From Patescibacteria group bacterium (GTDB taxonomy: Bacteria; Patescibacteriota; Gracilibacteria; Absconditabacterales; Absconditicoccaceae), in contig JAKJDW010000003.1 in the NCBI GenBank assembly GCA_022705745.1, positions 1 through 64,000 on the forward strand: a stretch of 64,000 nt of DNA. Reading direction: 5' to 3'. This document shows, piece by piece, positions 9,951-21,783 of the stretch. The stretch's first letter is position 1. Every line of letters starts with the position of its first letter. A program made the translations under genes and the position numbers. The notes beneath the pieces were generated by a model that did not search any database, was not told where the DNA came from, and was given only the letters and a program-made list of their open reading frames with translations.

Positions 9951-11078
9951 CTAAAGGGATTTTAGAGTTTTTTTTGTGGATTTTATTTTGTACAAAGCCA
10001 ATGCTCCTATTGCAAAGAATACCGCAATAATATCAATACTATTGATAATGGTAAAAAAGAATGAAACTACGATGACTGTCAAAAGTATTTTCCACCAAGT
10101 AGTATTCTCGATACCACCCCGGAAGTTATCTATAAACCAAGATGAGAAGATAGCACTGCTAACAATAACTCACATTATCAATAGAGCGATGTATAAAAGA
10201 GCCAAAATTCATGCGAGTGGAATACCTAAAAAGGTTATAATAAGTGTAAGAATTGCAAATGGAGGCACAACATAGCATAGAAATCCAGTAAATAAACTTT
10301 GCCGTGGTTTCTTTTTTAAAGTATCAGAAACTTCTTTAAGAATCCTTTTAAATACAAATACTAAAATAAGTGCAAATAAAGATATGTATGCCCATTTGTA
10401 AAATACGATTCATTTTATAAATCCCCAAAGAAACTTTTTGGAATCAGTTTTTACGGATGATTTATAAATAACCTCTCCCTTTGATATTCCTTCTAGTTGT
10501 TCATTAGTCTGTGGGGCCTTATAATTTAAAGAACCGTTTATTTTTGCGTTATCTCCAAGTTTTATCTCATCAAAAGTGAGTTTTGCATCTCCTTTAATTT
10601 GTCAATTCATTGAGAGTCATGCAGAGCCAATGTATGCGTTACCGTTAACGATACCATCCATATTTACAGCTGCTCAGTAAACAATAAAATCTCATCAAAT
10701 TTTCACCCCAGGAGCAACAGTAACAGAAGCTCCAAACGCAATAAAGTCTCATCAAATATCTTGATTTATAAAAATACTTTGTCATGCTATTCTAACATCA
10801 TCTGCAACTTTACCATTAATATGGATATTTGATCCAAATCACATAAAATCTTTGCTAATATTGGAATGTATTGAAATAGATTCACCAAAAGCGATTAAAT
10901 CACCACCAATAGGATTGGAAACTATCAAATTACTTGTGGTTACATACATGTTTGAGTGTACGGGTTCCATTATATTAACTATTTGCTCTGATCAGGAAAA
11001 AATGGAACTAGCTTGAACAGGGATGGCTAAAAAAGCCAATAGTCCTAAAAGACTGAGAAGAATTTTGCTTTTTTTCAT
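9951..11078 (-). CDS. Bactofilin-like beta-helix protein with signal peptide and membrane segments
   Basis: 375 aa. A signal peptide (LLGLLAFLAIPVQA) precedes a right-handed beta-helix-type domain of short GGD/NGD turns (GGDFIAFGASVTVAPGVKIG, GGDFIVYGAAVNMDG, NGNAYIG) at about residues 50-190. This is typical of polymer-forming (bactofilin-like) proteins. The C-terminal half has about four hydrophobic helices and a basic tail ending in STKKTLKSL. Such fusions occur in CPR and Gram-positive genomes as envelope proteins of unclear role. It is convergent with cca. I am confident of the architecture but not of the function. Confidence 0.78.
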
Positions 11079-11167
11079 GTTGAATAGAAAAATATAAAAA
11101 ATTTTACCGTATAATAAGAAAAAAAAAGTTTTTTTCAATAGTAGGGTAGGGCAATAAGTTAGAAAGC

Positions 11168-11307
11168 CTGCCCCGCCACGTAGCCCCGCCACGTAGTACT
11201 ACGTGGCAGGCGTGGCGTGGTTTGTAAAGTTTAGAAAGACCTAAGGGGGGATTAAAGCCCACTTATTATTCTAAAATCCCCCTTAGTCCCCCTTACTAAG
11301 GGGGATA
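11168..11307. repeat. ACGTAGTACTACGT palindrome plus family B hairpin
   Basis: CCCCGCCACGTAGTACTACGTGGCAGGCG-type palindrome at about 11180-11212, then a CTAAGGGGGG...CCCCCTTA hairpin pair at 11241-11307. This lies in the 380-nt gap between divergent genes, in which I see no gene. Confidence 0.75.
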
Positions 11308-11459
11308 ACCATTAACTTTCAACTATGTTATATATCTTTTTTGTTATTTTGGTTGTTAATTTGATGTTTAAACTCAAAATCTTTTCCTATTTTATGTGAA
11401 AATCATTATAATTTTGTATAAGGATAATGTTTATCTTTTATAAGTTTTATTTTTGTAAT

Positions 11460-13985
11460 ATGTATATGCCAACTGTCTTAGCACGAATTATAGGAATAAT
11501 ATTATTTGTATTGATATGAGTAAGTTGATATGTCTTATTATTTTTGCAATTAGAAAAAAGGCATAGATTTAAGCAAACTAAACATATTAGATTTTTACAA
11601 GTTAGAATTCAGAAAAAAACGGCAGCAAAAAGTGTTGATATAGAAGCTACAGACCATATTCAACAAATGAAAAACAATATCGAAATAATGAATCAAGTTT
11701 ACAAAAATTTTTATTCTGTTTATAGGCATTTACGCTCTTTATTTGAGACAGATTTTTCAAAAAGTTTTTTTGGAGATCTTAAATATAGATTGTTTGGAGG
11801 AGATTATATTAGTATGGAATTGTTTGTAGAGAAAGAACAAATAAAATATATTGTTTGAGTGCCTGATGGTCAGTTATCTACCGTAAGAAAAATGATAGCA
11901 GCTTTTTATCCGGAATCGTTTATAGAAGATATAGAACAACCTAAATTGCTGGAAGCTGGTAAATATATGGCTGGTGGTGAGTTTAATTTTGTTGAAAATA
12001 GTGTATATCCTATAAAAACTTATGAGGCTTTTGAAGCTGATCCGATGGAGAGTATTCTTTCTTCATATAGTAATGTTTGAAAAGATGAAAAAATGGTTTT
12101 ACAAATATTAGTAGAACCACTTCCATCCAAGCGATTGAAAAAAATGAGAAAAAAAGCTGATAAAATCAAAACATGAAAGGATTTTGGTTTTTTCAAAAAG
12201 ATATTTTTGAAGTTACGAAAATGATTTTCAAATGATGATACAAAACATGAAAAAAATCAAGAAGAAAAAAGCAAGCATAATTTTTCTCAACAACAACTTT
12301 GAGATTTTGACAAAAAAACTGATGATGAGATATTTAGGACTAAGATCAGAACTTTTGCTACTTCTACAGAAAAAAACAGACCAGCTAAAATGATTGATGA
12401 AATGGAAAGATTGTTTAATCAATATAATTATATTGGTTTAAATAGATTGAAATTTTGGAAAATAAAAAATTTGAGATCTTTTGCCAAAGATTTTGTGTTG
12501 AGAAATTTTTATACAAATTCATCGTTTTATTATCAATTAAAATCCTTTTTTAGACCAAATATATTAAACATAAAAGAACTTTCTTCTATCGTTCACTTTC
12601 CTCATGCGAGATTTAATCTTAATCCTCGTATTGCTTGGCAAAAAGCAAAAATTGTACCTGCACCAGAAAATATGCCATCTGATGGAATGCATTTGTGACG
12701 AAATGAATATGGGGGAGTAAAAAGAGATGTGATACTTTCAGATAAAGACAGATTTAGGCATGTTTATATAGTATGACAGACAGGTACAGGTAAATCTACT
12801 ATGATTTTGACTCAAGCAAAAGAAGATATGTTGAGATGAAATTGATTTTGTGTGATTGATCCGCACGGAGATTTGGTAGATACTTTGATGAAACATTTCC
12901 CGAAAGAAAGAATCGATGATTTGATATATTTTGATTTATCTAATACTGAATATCCAATAGCATTCAATCCTTTGGATTGAGCTCATACAGATGATGAAAG
13001 AGATGTTGTGACAAATGATATGGTAGAAATGTTCGTTGATATGTATTGACCTGAAATATTTGGTCCTCGTATTCAAGACTATTTCCGTCATGCTTGTTTT
13101 TTACTTATGGAACAACCTGATGGGGGTACTTTGGTTGATATAATGAGGTTGTTTACGGATGATGCTTATGCAGAATCAAAAATTAGAAATTTAACAAATC
13201 CTGTAATTGCATCTTGGTGGAATAAAACTTACAAAAAAATGTGAGATAGAGAAAAGGCAGAAATTATTCCATTTTTTCAGGCAAAATTTTGACCTTTTAC
13301 AACTTGAACATATATCAGAAATGTTGTTTGACAGCCGAAATCTGCATTTAATTTTTTTGATGCTATGCAAGAGTGAAAGGTGATAATGTGTAAATTGGCA
13401 AAAGGTTTAACTTGAGAAGTTAATAGTCAACTTATTGGTAGAATGGTAGCTATGCAGATTAAGCTTTCTGCTTTAAAAAGAGCGGCTCTACCAGAAGAAG
13501 AAAGAAAACCATATTTTCTATATGTGGATGAATTCCAAAATTATGTTTCACAGTCTTTTGAAAGTATTTTATCAGAAGCCAGAAAATATAGATTATGATT
13601 GACTGTAGCACATCAATATATAGATCAATTGAAAAAAGAGTGATTGTGATGATCATTAGATCTTTCAAAAACAATATTTGGAAACATTTGAACAATTTTT
13701 GCATTGAAGGTCTGAGCTCCAGATGCAGAATTTTTGGAAAATGAGTTTAGCCCAGAGTTTACAAAAATGGATTTACAAAGTTCGGAAATGTTTAAATGAA
13801 TTATGAAAATGAGTATAAATTGATCACAATCTAGGCCTTTTTCGTTAACAACTAGAACAATTTATGGAGATCCTCCATTGAATACTCCAGAAAAAATAGA
13901 AATTATGAAACAAATTTCTTCTTTGAAACGATGAACAAAAAGAGAATTGGTAGATAAGGAAATCTACTTTAGAGTGGGAGTGTAG
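11460..13985 (+). CDS. VirD4/TraG-type coupling ATPase of a type IV secretion or conjugation family
   Basis: 841-aa membrane-anchored motor ATPase. One N-terminal transmembrane helix (residues 7-30) is followed by a charged cytoplasmic region of about 400 residues. The ATPase core then has Walker A GQTGTGKST (near residue 440), IDPHGDLVDTL, and Walker B LYVDEFQNY. Both Walker A flanking glycines use TGA. SEARKYRLGLTVAHQYIDQL is typical of the VirD4/TraM-recognition superfamily. No other secretion gene is adjacent, so the partner machine is elsewhere or the protein has a solitary role, as is common in CPR genomes. It is followed by a 7-bp satellite. Confidence 0.85.
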
Positions 13986-13993
13986 AGAGGTGT

Positions 13994-14228
13994 TAGTCCT
14001 TAGTCGCTAGTCGATAGTCGTTAGTCATTAGTCGATAGTCAATAGTCGTTAGTCATTAGTCGATAGTCGTTAGTCAATAGTCGATAGTCAATAGTCATTA
14101 GTCGATAGTCAATAGTCAATAGTCGATAGTCGTTAGTCAATAGTCGATAGTCGTTAGTCAATAGTCGATAGTCAATAGTCATTAGTCGATAGTCGTTAGT
14201 CGCTAGTCGATAGTCAGTAGTCGATAGT
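13994..14228. repeat. TAGTCNN heptanucleotide satellite, 33 units
   Basis: Starting 8 nt after the ATPase stop, TAGTC recurs every 7 bp without a length change from 13994 to 14224, then a partial TAGT. The two variable bases are limited to CT, GC, GA, GT, AT, AA and AG. The order is irregular, with GA the most frequent. No TGA is created. The frames contain TAG or TAA often, so it is not coding. Confidence 0.95.
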
Positions 14229-14261
14229 TTTTTCCTACTTGTGGCTTAAATTTCTGTAAAA

Positions 14262-14296
14262 TATAGCCCCACAATTCTGCGGGGCGTGGCGGGGTT
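14262..14296. repeat. GCCCCACAATTCTGCGGGGC palindrome
   Basis: Imperfect hairpin of the GCCCCGCAG...CTGCGGGGC family, between the satellite and the 3' end of the MFS gene. The rest of 14229-14426 shows nothing recognisable. Confidence 0.65.
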
Positions 14297-14426
14297 AAAA
14301 AGTTATAAAGTTAGAAATTTGTAAGGGTGCTTATTGTATTCTTTTTGAATAATGGGAGTAATCACCTTTTTTACAAATATAAATTGTTGAAAAACAAGTA
14401 ACGATAATTTTTTACAGTGAGAAATT

Positions 14427-15625
14427 TTACTTTTCTTGCATTAGTAATATCTTTTTTGCTAGGAATATATTAACTAATAGTATAAATATTCCACTTCCGA
14501 TTAGTGCATATTTTACGGGGAACAAAGATAGAAATTGTTTTCCAAGTGTTGTATAAAGAGCAAATATTGAAAATACTATTGATCTTGTGGTAGCAATTGC
14601 TACTCATTTTGTTTGTTCAACTAAAACTTGATTTCGAGCTGGCATCCATAATCCTTCAAAAAAATTAAATACAATAAACACTATAGCAAAAGCTATTCGC
14701 GATTGGAGGACAACCCCTGCAATTATGAGTAAAATGGCTTGGGATATTGTGGCAAGTATCCATGTAAAATTATAGCTCTTTTTCTCTCCTATTTTATAAG
14801 CAAATTTATTAGTAAGCATGACTGCGACTCCAGCTAGTGCAGTTATAATACCTCCAAACCGTTCTTGCATGCCATTTTCAACTAAAACGGGTAAAATAAT
14901 TATAAAGAAAAAAGCTACATGACTTGATAAAGAGCGATATATTAACGATGTTCTTATATTTTTGTCAAGAAATACTTTTTTTATGCTGTTTTTGCAACAT
15001 TTAGATTTTTTGAAAACATCTCTTTGAATGAATTGAATTTTTCTTGTATAAAGTTGTGTTCTTTTAATTGAAGTGTTAAAATTACTAAAACAATTGCAAA
15101 GATAACGTCTAATCCTGCAAGGATTGTATATCCATTATTTCCGAAATATTTTAATAATCCGGAAGCTATTAGTGGAGTAATGATCCCTGTGAGAGCCTCT
15201 AATGACATGAAATGACCAATCTTTTTCCCAAACTCTTTTTCTTTTCCTATTGATCTTAAATTTTCTTCTAAAAATGCTTGTCCTGTACCACTCCAAAAAC
15301 TCCAATACAAACCACTAAAAATAGCTGCTACAATGAAGCCCGTAAAAGATGGGAAAAGAAAAATTACTAATGCGGATAAAAAGTTGCAAATCACTGAAAT
15401 GACTAATGATTTTTTTCTTCCCATAGTGTCAGCAAATACAGATGTTGGTAATTCAAATAGCCGAACTGCAATTGTTGATACATTGGAGATAAGAATAATT
15501 TCTACAATAGAAAGTCCAGTATATTGGTAGAGTAGTGTTATTATTGGTACAAGAAAAACCATTCCAGATAAAAAATTAATTCGAGCTTGGAGTTTGATAT
15601 TTCTTTCTGCTATTTTTTTATTCAT
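14427..15625 (-). pseudogene. MFS transporter with a single frameshift
   Basis: Major facilitator superfamily permease in two frames. The first 214 codons (ATG at 15625) cover six transmembrane segments with the MFS loop motif DTMGRKKS, ending at a true TAA (14981-14983). A frame offset by -1 continues directly with NSIKKVFLDKNIRTSLIYRS, more hydrophobic helices and a C-terminus LLMQEK before TAA at 14427-14429. Joined, the protein would be about 400 aa, normal for MFS. The break lies near an A5 run in GCAAAAACAGC, so one lost base, real or from sequencing, would explain it. Programmed -1 shifting is possible, but no classic slippery heptamer is in phase. The substrate is unknown. Confidence 0.8.
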
Positions 15626-15693
15626 TACGATAGCGTTTTATTAAAAAGTCGATGATGATTATTTGAAACTAAATTACTACTGAATATTCAAGC

Positions 15694-16548
15694 TTATTCG
15701 TTTATAACTACTCAATCAAGATTACAGATATAAGCTTTAGGAAATAATGTTTTTATTTTATTTAATGTTTTTTGATCTTTTTCATATATTCTTCAAACCA
15801 ATATTCATTCTATAAGTTCATTTGGTATTCAAAATATAATAGCACTTTCTCTATTTGTAAAAAATAAATCCTTATTTTTTCTATTTTTGCAAAAATCTTC
15901 ATATATATTTGGATGAACAAATTCTTGTAAATCTTTTTCAGGAATATCATTAGATAATATATCTCATTGCTTTATCAATCTTGCATAGCTATTACTTCCA
16001 TTCATAATTATTCAAATTTGCACAAAATCTTGAGCTAAACTTGGTAAAAATCTAGCTTCCTTAGTTTGTTCCATATTCCAAATATTTGCTCACTCAGCTT
16101 TTAATGTTGTTAATAAATCGTTCATTTCATTAAACGGAATTATTTTATCTTTTTGTTTTCATGGTTTACCATTTTTTCACCAAAAAAAGCATCTAATAGT
16201 TCATCAACTGTATCGGTTAATATAGTCTTTCAATAAAAAATCTTTTTGGAGATTCCACACTCAAACTGTGTATGGATACTTTCATTCACGTCCTCACTCA
16301 AACTGTCAGCTAATCAATCAAAATTTTGCGATATGTTTTAATCATGTAATACTTTTCCATGTTCAGTGTAATAAAGTTCACTTTTTTAGTTTAACTAAAT
16401 CTCAACATTTATATTTATGTTTTCTATTTTTATGCTTTTCCTTAATTTCATAAAAATTATAAATCTGTTTGATCAAGAGTTGCTTAGATTTTTTACTGGA
16501 AACTTGTTGATTAACTAGCTGTATATAATTTTCCAGGGATTTAATCAT
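15694..16548 (-). CDS. Orphan protein with an LLHGT...GL motif
   Basis: 284 aa, rich in TGA-encoded glycines (about 20), with ATG at 16548 and TAA at 15694-15696. Residues about 60-85 read LLHGTWKSITGLKHIAKFGL. The H-G-T followed by a GL about 15 residues later resembles the NAD-binding start of ADP-ribosyltransferase (PARP-like) folds, but I see no clear downstream Tyr/Glu motif, so this is only a lead. The C-terminal half has NIWNMEQTKEARFLPS and ESAIIFGIPNELIEGILVGR. It is immediately upstream (66 nt) of the disrupted MFS gene on the same strand. Function unknown. Confidence 0.7.
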
Positions 16549-16696
16549 GGATGTTAATGGATTATAAATATCTCAATAATTGAAATTAAAGAAAAGGATA
16601 TTAAAAATTAAATCGTAATCAAGCAAAATCCAAAAATTTATTGATATTGTTTTGTCTATTTATATAAAAATATTGCTTTACAATATTCAATAAATC

Positions 16697-17407
16697 ATGA
16701 AAAAAATCTGATTTTTTATTTTGAGCATATTCTGTCTTTTTGGAATTTCTTTCGCGACTACAATTGATCCGATGAACTTACCAAAGTTCCAATACTTTAT
16801 CAACGATTATTCTCAAGTTCTCACTCAAGAGCAAACTCAAGAGCTTAATCAGTATGCAGAAAATATTGAATCTAATTTGGGATATCAGGTAGTAAGTGTT
16901 CTTTTCCCACATAGACAAGGGAATGAACTTTTTGATATTGCTTTAAAAGCTTTTAATGAAAATGGAATTGGCGATAAACAAAGGAATGATGGACTTTTGC
17001 TTGCTATTGCTACAGAAGAAAAGAAAATTAGAATTATGGTATGATATGGATTAGAGGGAAAGATACCTGATCTGTTGGCAAGTCAAATTATTGAAGAAAA
17101 GATTAGACCAGAAGTTAACCAATGAAATATTTACCAAGGAATAAAGAATTTTTATGAAGTTATAGATGGAAAACAGAGTCCTCCAGAAATTAGTCAAGAA
17201 GAATGATCTGATCGGAAATATATTATGATCATGTGGAGCATAATTTTCACTTTGATTTTCTTGTATATACTTTTTAATTGAGGGCTTGGTTTTTGAGGAG
17301 GAGGTTCTGGTGGAAGGTGATTCTCTGGTGGAGGATGAAGTTCGGGCGGAGGATGATGATTCTCTGGCGGAGGATGAAGTTCAGGAGGATGATGAGCTGG
17401 AGATTAG
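16697..17407 (+). CDS. TPM-domain membrane protein with poly-Gly tail
   Basis: 236 aa of the YgcG/TPM family. A signal peptide (residues 1-20) precedes the TPM domain, with FINDYSQVLTQEQTQELNQY near the start and GLLLAIATEEKKIRIMVGYG in the middle. One transmembrane helix lies near residue 185. The tail is about 45 residues of Gly, Ser and Phe, in which TGA and GGN codons alternate for Gly, a direct demonstration of the recoding. It is followed by lemA 63 nt downstream. This TPM-LemA pairing is common in bacteria and is linked to the envelope or membrane stress, though the biochemistry is unclear. Confidence 0.88.
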
Positions 17408-17470
17408 CTTGCACTTTTTTTAAAAAAGATTATAAAAAATCTGACTTTTATTTTTTTATTTTATTTCATT

Positions 17471-18046
17471 ATGAAAAAAAGAACATCTTGGATAATATGA
17501 ATTATTATCTTGTTTATCATTTTTGTTGTGGGGCAATATAATACACTGGTAAAACTTGATGAAGTAGTAAAAACTCAACGAGGACAAGTAGAATCTGTAT
17601 ACCAGAGGAGAGCTGATTTAATTCCTAATATTGTTGCCACAGTGAAAGGTGAAGCAGATTTTGAACAAAAAACTTTAACACAAGTTATTGAGGCAAGAGC
17701 TAATGCTATTCAACTTAAAGTCGATGTAAATAATGCTGAAGAATTCGTAAAATTTCAAGAGGCTCAAGGAGAGCTTTCTCAAGCTTTAGGAAGATTGATG
17801 GTACTAACTGAAAATTACCCAAGTTTAAGGGCAAATCAAGCTTTTAGTGATTTGAGAGTTCAGCTTGAAGGAAGTGAAAATAGAATTTCTGTAGAAAGAA
17901 TGAATTACAATGAAACTGTAAAAAACTACAATACAAAATTAAGAACTTTCCCTACTAATATTATTGCTGGATTGTTTGGTTTTGAAAAAGCAAATCTTTT
18001 TGAGGCAACAGAAGGAAGTGAAGTAGCTCCTGTAGTAGAATTTTAA
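17471..18046 (+). CDS. lemA: LemA family protein
   Basis: 191 aa. An N-terminal transmembrane helix (residues 7-21) precedes the LemA helical domain: YNTLVKLDEVVKTQRGQVES, YQRRADLIPNIVATVKG and the C-terminal RMNYNETVKNYNTK. The ATG at 17471 gives the canonical short cytoplasmic leader. A later Met at 17510 would remove the membrane anchor. Most likely co-transcribed with the TPM protein. The exact role is unknown. Confidence 0.92.
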
Positions 18047-18121
18047 TTTTTTCAATATTATTTATTTCAATTTACTTTGTTTTGGGCTGTTAATAGTTGC
18101 TTTATACGGAAACTTTGTAGA

Positions 18122-18925
18122 TTATTTTTTGTATAAAGAATAAAAATTTTTTTTAATTTGTTTTTTGAGGTTTTCAGTATCAATATTTAATTCTTTTGCA
18201 ATAAAATCATAAATATATTGAATATTTTGGGGATAATTGGTTTGTCAGCGAAGTTCTTGTGGCGACAAATAAGGGGCATCAGTTTCTATTAGAATGTTTT
18301 CTAAATTACAAATCTTTAAACTATCTCTGATGTTTTGCGCTTTGGGATAAGTAACATTTCCACAAAATCAAATCCAGTAATTTTCTAAATTATAATTTTT
18401 CAACTTTTCAATTTCTTCATTTCCATATCATCGGCAATGAAAACATATTTTTAATTTTTTATAGTTTTGTAAAATTTCCATAGTAGAATCAAAATCATTT
18501 CTAGAATGTATAATTATTGGAGCTTGGATTTTTTCTGCTAAATCACATTGTTTTTTGAAAAGTTCTTTTTGTAATTCTAAATTTATATCTCACTCATAGT
18601 GAGTGTCTATTCCAGCTTCTCATATTGCTACAATATGATCTTTGTTTTTCAAATATAATTTTTCTAATTCATTTAATTTTTGTTCAATATTATTTTCATT
18701 TATATTCCCGACAACTACTTCATACGGATGTAGTCAAACTGTACATTTTATAAAGCTATCTCATGAATATTCTTTGCTTATTGTTATCCCGTTTTTATTG
18801 TATTCTTCATCAGCTCAAATATTTACCAAACCTTGTCATCATGTTTTTTCAAAATCCAAAACATGCTTTTTTCGATTTTCAAAAAGGGTGGGGGAGTTTA
18901 GATGAGTATGAGAATCAATGAACAT
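18122..18925 (-). CDS. tatD: TatD family metal-dependent DNase
   Basis: 267 aa with the TIM-barrel metallohydrolase motifs of TatD. DSHTHLNS is at the N-terminus (metal-binding H-x-H), with VGLHPYE, IGEAGID, IIIHSRND, FHCRGYGNEE and LIETDAPYLSP following in order. It probably hydrolyses DNA 3'-5' or D-aminoacyl substrates. It ends convergently with lemA (75 nt apart). Confidence 0.93.
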
Positions 18926-18966
18926 ATAGAAAACTAAGTTCGTAAATTTGTGGAATAGCTTGGAGA

Positions 18967-19449
18967 TTATTTTAATTTAAAAGTTAGAGTATCTCAGATT
19001 TTGATTCATTTTTTTTCTGCTATTCAAGCATTAATTTCCAAAACATATTTAGCATTTCCCTGTGGCACATAATTTGGACATAAAGTAGCGTCGCAAGGAT
19101 TGGCTGTTTGGATGTCTACTATTTTACCTTGAGAGTCTATTCGTATAATATCAAGTGAAATCAGTGTGTCTTTCATCCAGAAAGAATAGTTTTTTTCTTC
19201 TTCAAAAACAAAAATCATTCATCTGTTTTTTTTAAGATTTTCACGATCCATTAATCATTTTTGTCTTTCTTTGTCCGTTTTTGCTACTTCTACAATAAAG
19301 CATTTGTTGTAAAAGCCTCATTTAGCATAACAAACTTTGTTTACTCAAATAATAAATTTAAACATAAACCGTAAAATAATGTAGATAATCAAAAGAATTA
19401 TCAATACGATAAGACTTTTTTTGAGCTTTTTAGATTTGATTTTTTTCAT
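18967..19449 (-). CDS. DUF192 family protein with N-terminal membrane anchor
   Basis: 160 aa. A basic N-terminus and one transmembrane helix (about residues 12-33) are followed by the DUF192 fold. The family landmarks are RQKGLMDRENL, FVFEEEKNYSFWMKDTLISL and IVDIQTANPC, with VLEINAG near the C-terminus. The family is usually periplasmic or extracellular and its activity is not established. It lies 41 nt upstream of tatD on the same strand, so the two may be co-transcribed. The C-terminus uses TGA for Gly twice. Confidence 0.85.
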
Positions 19450-19515
19450 GATTTTAGTAGAAAATAAATATTAATTGTTATTTGTATATTTATTTAAATA
19501 AAAAAATCAACTAAT

Positions 19516-20124
19516 ATGAAATTTCTAAAAATCTTGTTGCGTATATTGATTCTTATAGTAATTATTTTTGTTCTATTTTTTGCTTGGAACTGGCTTCAAA
19601 GAGAAGCAGTTATAGTTACAAGTTCGACAAAATCAGTTGTTGCTAAACTACAGTCAGTAAATAAATTAGAATCAGCAGAAATGACTATTACCAAAATTAT
19701 GAGAGCGGAAAAAGAGATGATTGACATAATTCCTACTATGTCTTTTGATAATACAATACAAGATTTTTTATTTCAAGATAAAATGATATTTGAGGTAGAA
19801 TGAAAAGTAATAGCTTGAATTGATTTGAGTAAAGTACAAACATGAGATGTATTCACCAAAATAGACTGAAGTGTAAAAATAAATTTACCAGAAGCAGAAG
19901 TGTTACATGTGATATTGCATGAAAATAGCAAGCCTTTTGATAGGAAAATAGGAGTATTTACGAAATGAAATTTAGAAACAGAAACAAAAATTAGAAACAA
20001 GGCAAAAGAGGAGATGGAAGTAGAAGCTATAGAGTCTGGTATTTTGGAGCTAGCACAAAAGAATGCAAAAGAAAATTTAGAAAAAATATTTGAAGATTTG
20101 GATATTAGAGTAGATCTTGATTAA
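19516..20124 (+). CDS. DUF4230-like membrane-anchored protein
   Basis: 202 aa. An N-terminal hydrophobic helix (residues 6-24) is followed by a domain resembling DUF4230: SVNKLESAEMTITKIMRAEK, then alternating VEGKVIAGIDLSKV, GSVKINLPEAEVLHV and a helical end (LAQKNAKENLEKIFED). The ORF is interrupted by TGA at several glycines. No operon partner: it is divergent from the DUF192 gene and 202 nt precede the next gene. Confidence 0.7.
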
Positions 20125-20326
20125 ACCAATATCTAACTGTTGTTAATGAGTGTTTTTGTAGAATAGTTTATCTATTTTTTGAAGATTTTTTTTTGTTATG
20201 GAAAAAATATTTGCGTTTTCCCAAGTTGTAAAATTAAAATCAACAAATAAGATGTCAAAAATTTGCATTAAAATACATATTTATGTATAATTGGATATAG
20301 TTTTATAATTAACAATAAATGTTTTT

Positions 20327-21085
20327 ATGAAGAATCAAAAATTGAATAGAGAATGTGATAAAAATTCTAATTTAATAATGGAGTTTTTGGCCTTGTTCAA
20401 CAAAATTGATAAACATTTTGATAAGTTACTATGAATAGATAAATTTATACCTTTTAATGAAAAAATAAAAAGAATAATAAAAGGAGATTATCCTATTTCT
20501 TGGTTTGTGAAACTAAATCAATATCAAATAAAGCATTTTGGAGAGATTAGGAATGAACTTACACATGGAATAAAGTTGGATGGATATTCTTATTTGTATC
20601 CTAGTGATTATGCTATTTCCCAGCTGAAAAAATATGTAGATGTGATAAAAGCTCCTTTTAGATGTACAGATCTTTTTAAAAAACCAGTATTTACATGTAA
20701 AATTCACGACAAACTAACAAAAGTTTTAAAGGTTATGCATAAAAATAATCATTCTCATGTGCCTGTCTATGATGAAAATAAAAATTATGTCTGACTTTTG
20801 GCTGAGAGTGAAATATTGGCTTGGTTGATAGAAGGGGAATCTGCAAAGGATATTACTACAGCAAAAGTTGGAGATGTGTCCTTGATTTCTGATTTAGAAT
20901 ATATAGTTTTTGTGGATAAAAAATGTAATGTGTATGAGATAGATAAACTTTTTGCTCTTAAAAAACAAAAAAAGAAAAAACTTGGTGTGATTTTGATTAC
21001 AGAAAGTGGAGATAAAAATGAAAAAATTTTGGGAATTATTACAGCTGGTGATACCGCTTTAATAGATGCTTATGTGGTCCGCTAA
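20327..21085 (+). CDS. CBS-domain protein
   Basis: 252 aa. Residues 1-100 form a helical N-terminal region (FGEIRNELTHGIKLDGYSYL). From about 110 there is a CBS pair: FTCKIHDKLTKVLKVMHKNN, HSHVPVYDENKNYVGLLAES, and near the end KILGIITAGDTALIDAYV. CBS pairs bind adenosyl ligands such as AMP, ATP or SAM. The N-terminal RNELTHG resembles HEPN-type or abortive-infection helical domains, but this is weak. It is upstream of rsmG by 48 nt and perhaps co-transcribed. Confidence 0.75.
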
Positions 21086-21133
21086 TTACAGCACTTGAGT
21101 GTGTGAATTTTTAATTTGTTAACTCTTTATTAT

Positions 21134-21700
21134 ATGTGGAAAGATTTGGTAAGAGTATTTATAGAAAAAAATAGTCAGCTTAATTTGTCTGCAATTAGAG
21201 ATGCGAAATGAATTAAAATCAAACACATCAATGATAGCATTGAATTGAATAAAATTTTGAAAATAGAAGAATGAAAAAGTGTTTGTGATATCTGAACTGG
21301 AGGAGGATTTCCACTTTTACCATTAGCTATTAGCAGTCCTAGTGTTAAATTTGTTTGAATAGATGCTAGAAGAAAAAAAGTTGATGCAGTTAATGATATG
21401 ATTCATAAATTATGATTGAAAAATGCGGTTTGTAAGCGATCTAGAATAGAAGATTTTGATGAGAAATTTGATTTTATCACAGCGAGGGCGGTTGCACATG
21501 TTGATAAACTAATCCCACGATCTTATAAATTACTCAAAAAAGGATGATTTTTTGTATTGTACAAACAATATGATGATGAAGAATTTTCTGATTTGAAGAA
21601 CTTATGTAAAAAGTATAAACTGAAAATAATAAAAAAACATAAGTATTGTTTGTTTGAATGAGATATAGAAAGAGTGATTTATTTACTCAAAAAAATATAA
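21134..21700 (+). CDS. rsmG: 16S rRNA m7G527 methyltransferase RsmG
   Basis: 188 aa, slightly short for GidB/RsmG. The SAM-binding motif I is VCDIGTGGGFPLLPLAI, with GIDARRKKVDAV and FITARAVAHVDKL following. The N-terminus has QLNLSAIRDA, an RsmG hallmark (normally NLT). The first glycine in DIGTGGG is TGT GAT ATC TGA, so UGA recoding is required for the SAM site. Confidence 0.92.
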
Positions 21701-21783
21701 AATTAAATTTATTCTATTTTTAACTTGTTTTTTGAAACCATACAACTAAACATTAAACTAGTTATCTTTTAATATAAAAGACT

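Noticed and set aside
13994-14228. TAGTC satellite as a coding repeat
   Set aside because: TAG or TAA stops occur repeatedly in the frames, so no protein can be read through it.
14981-14995. Programmed -1 frameshift in the MFS gene
   Set aside because: No in-phase X XXY YYZ heptamer with a downstream structure is visible. A simple mutation or sequencing error at the A5 run is more likely.
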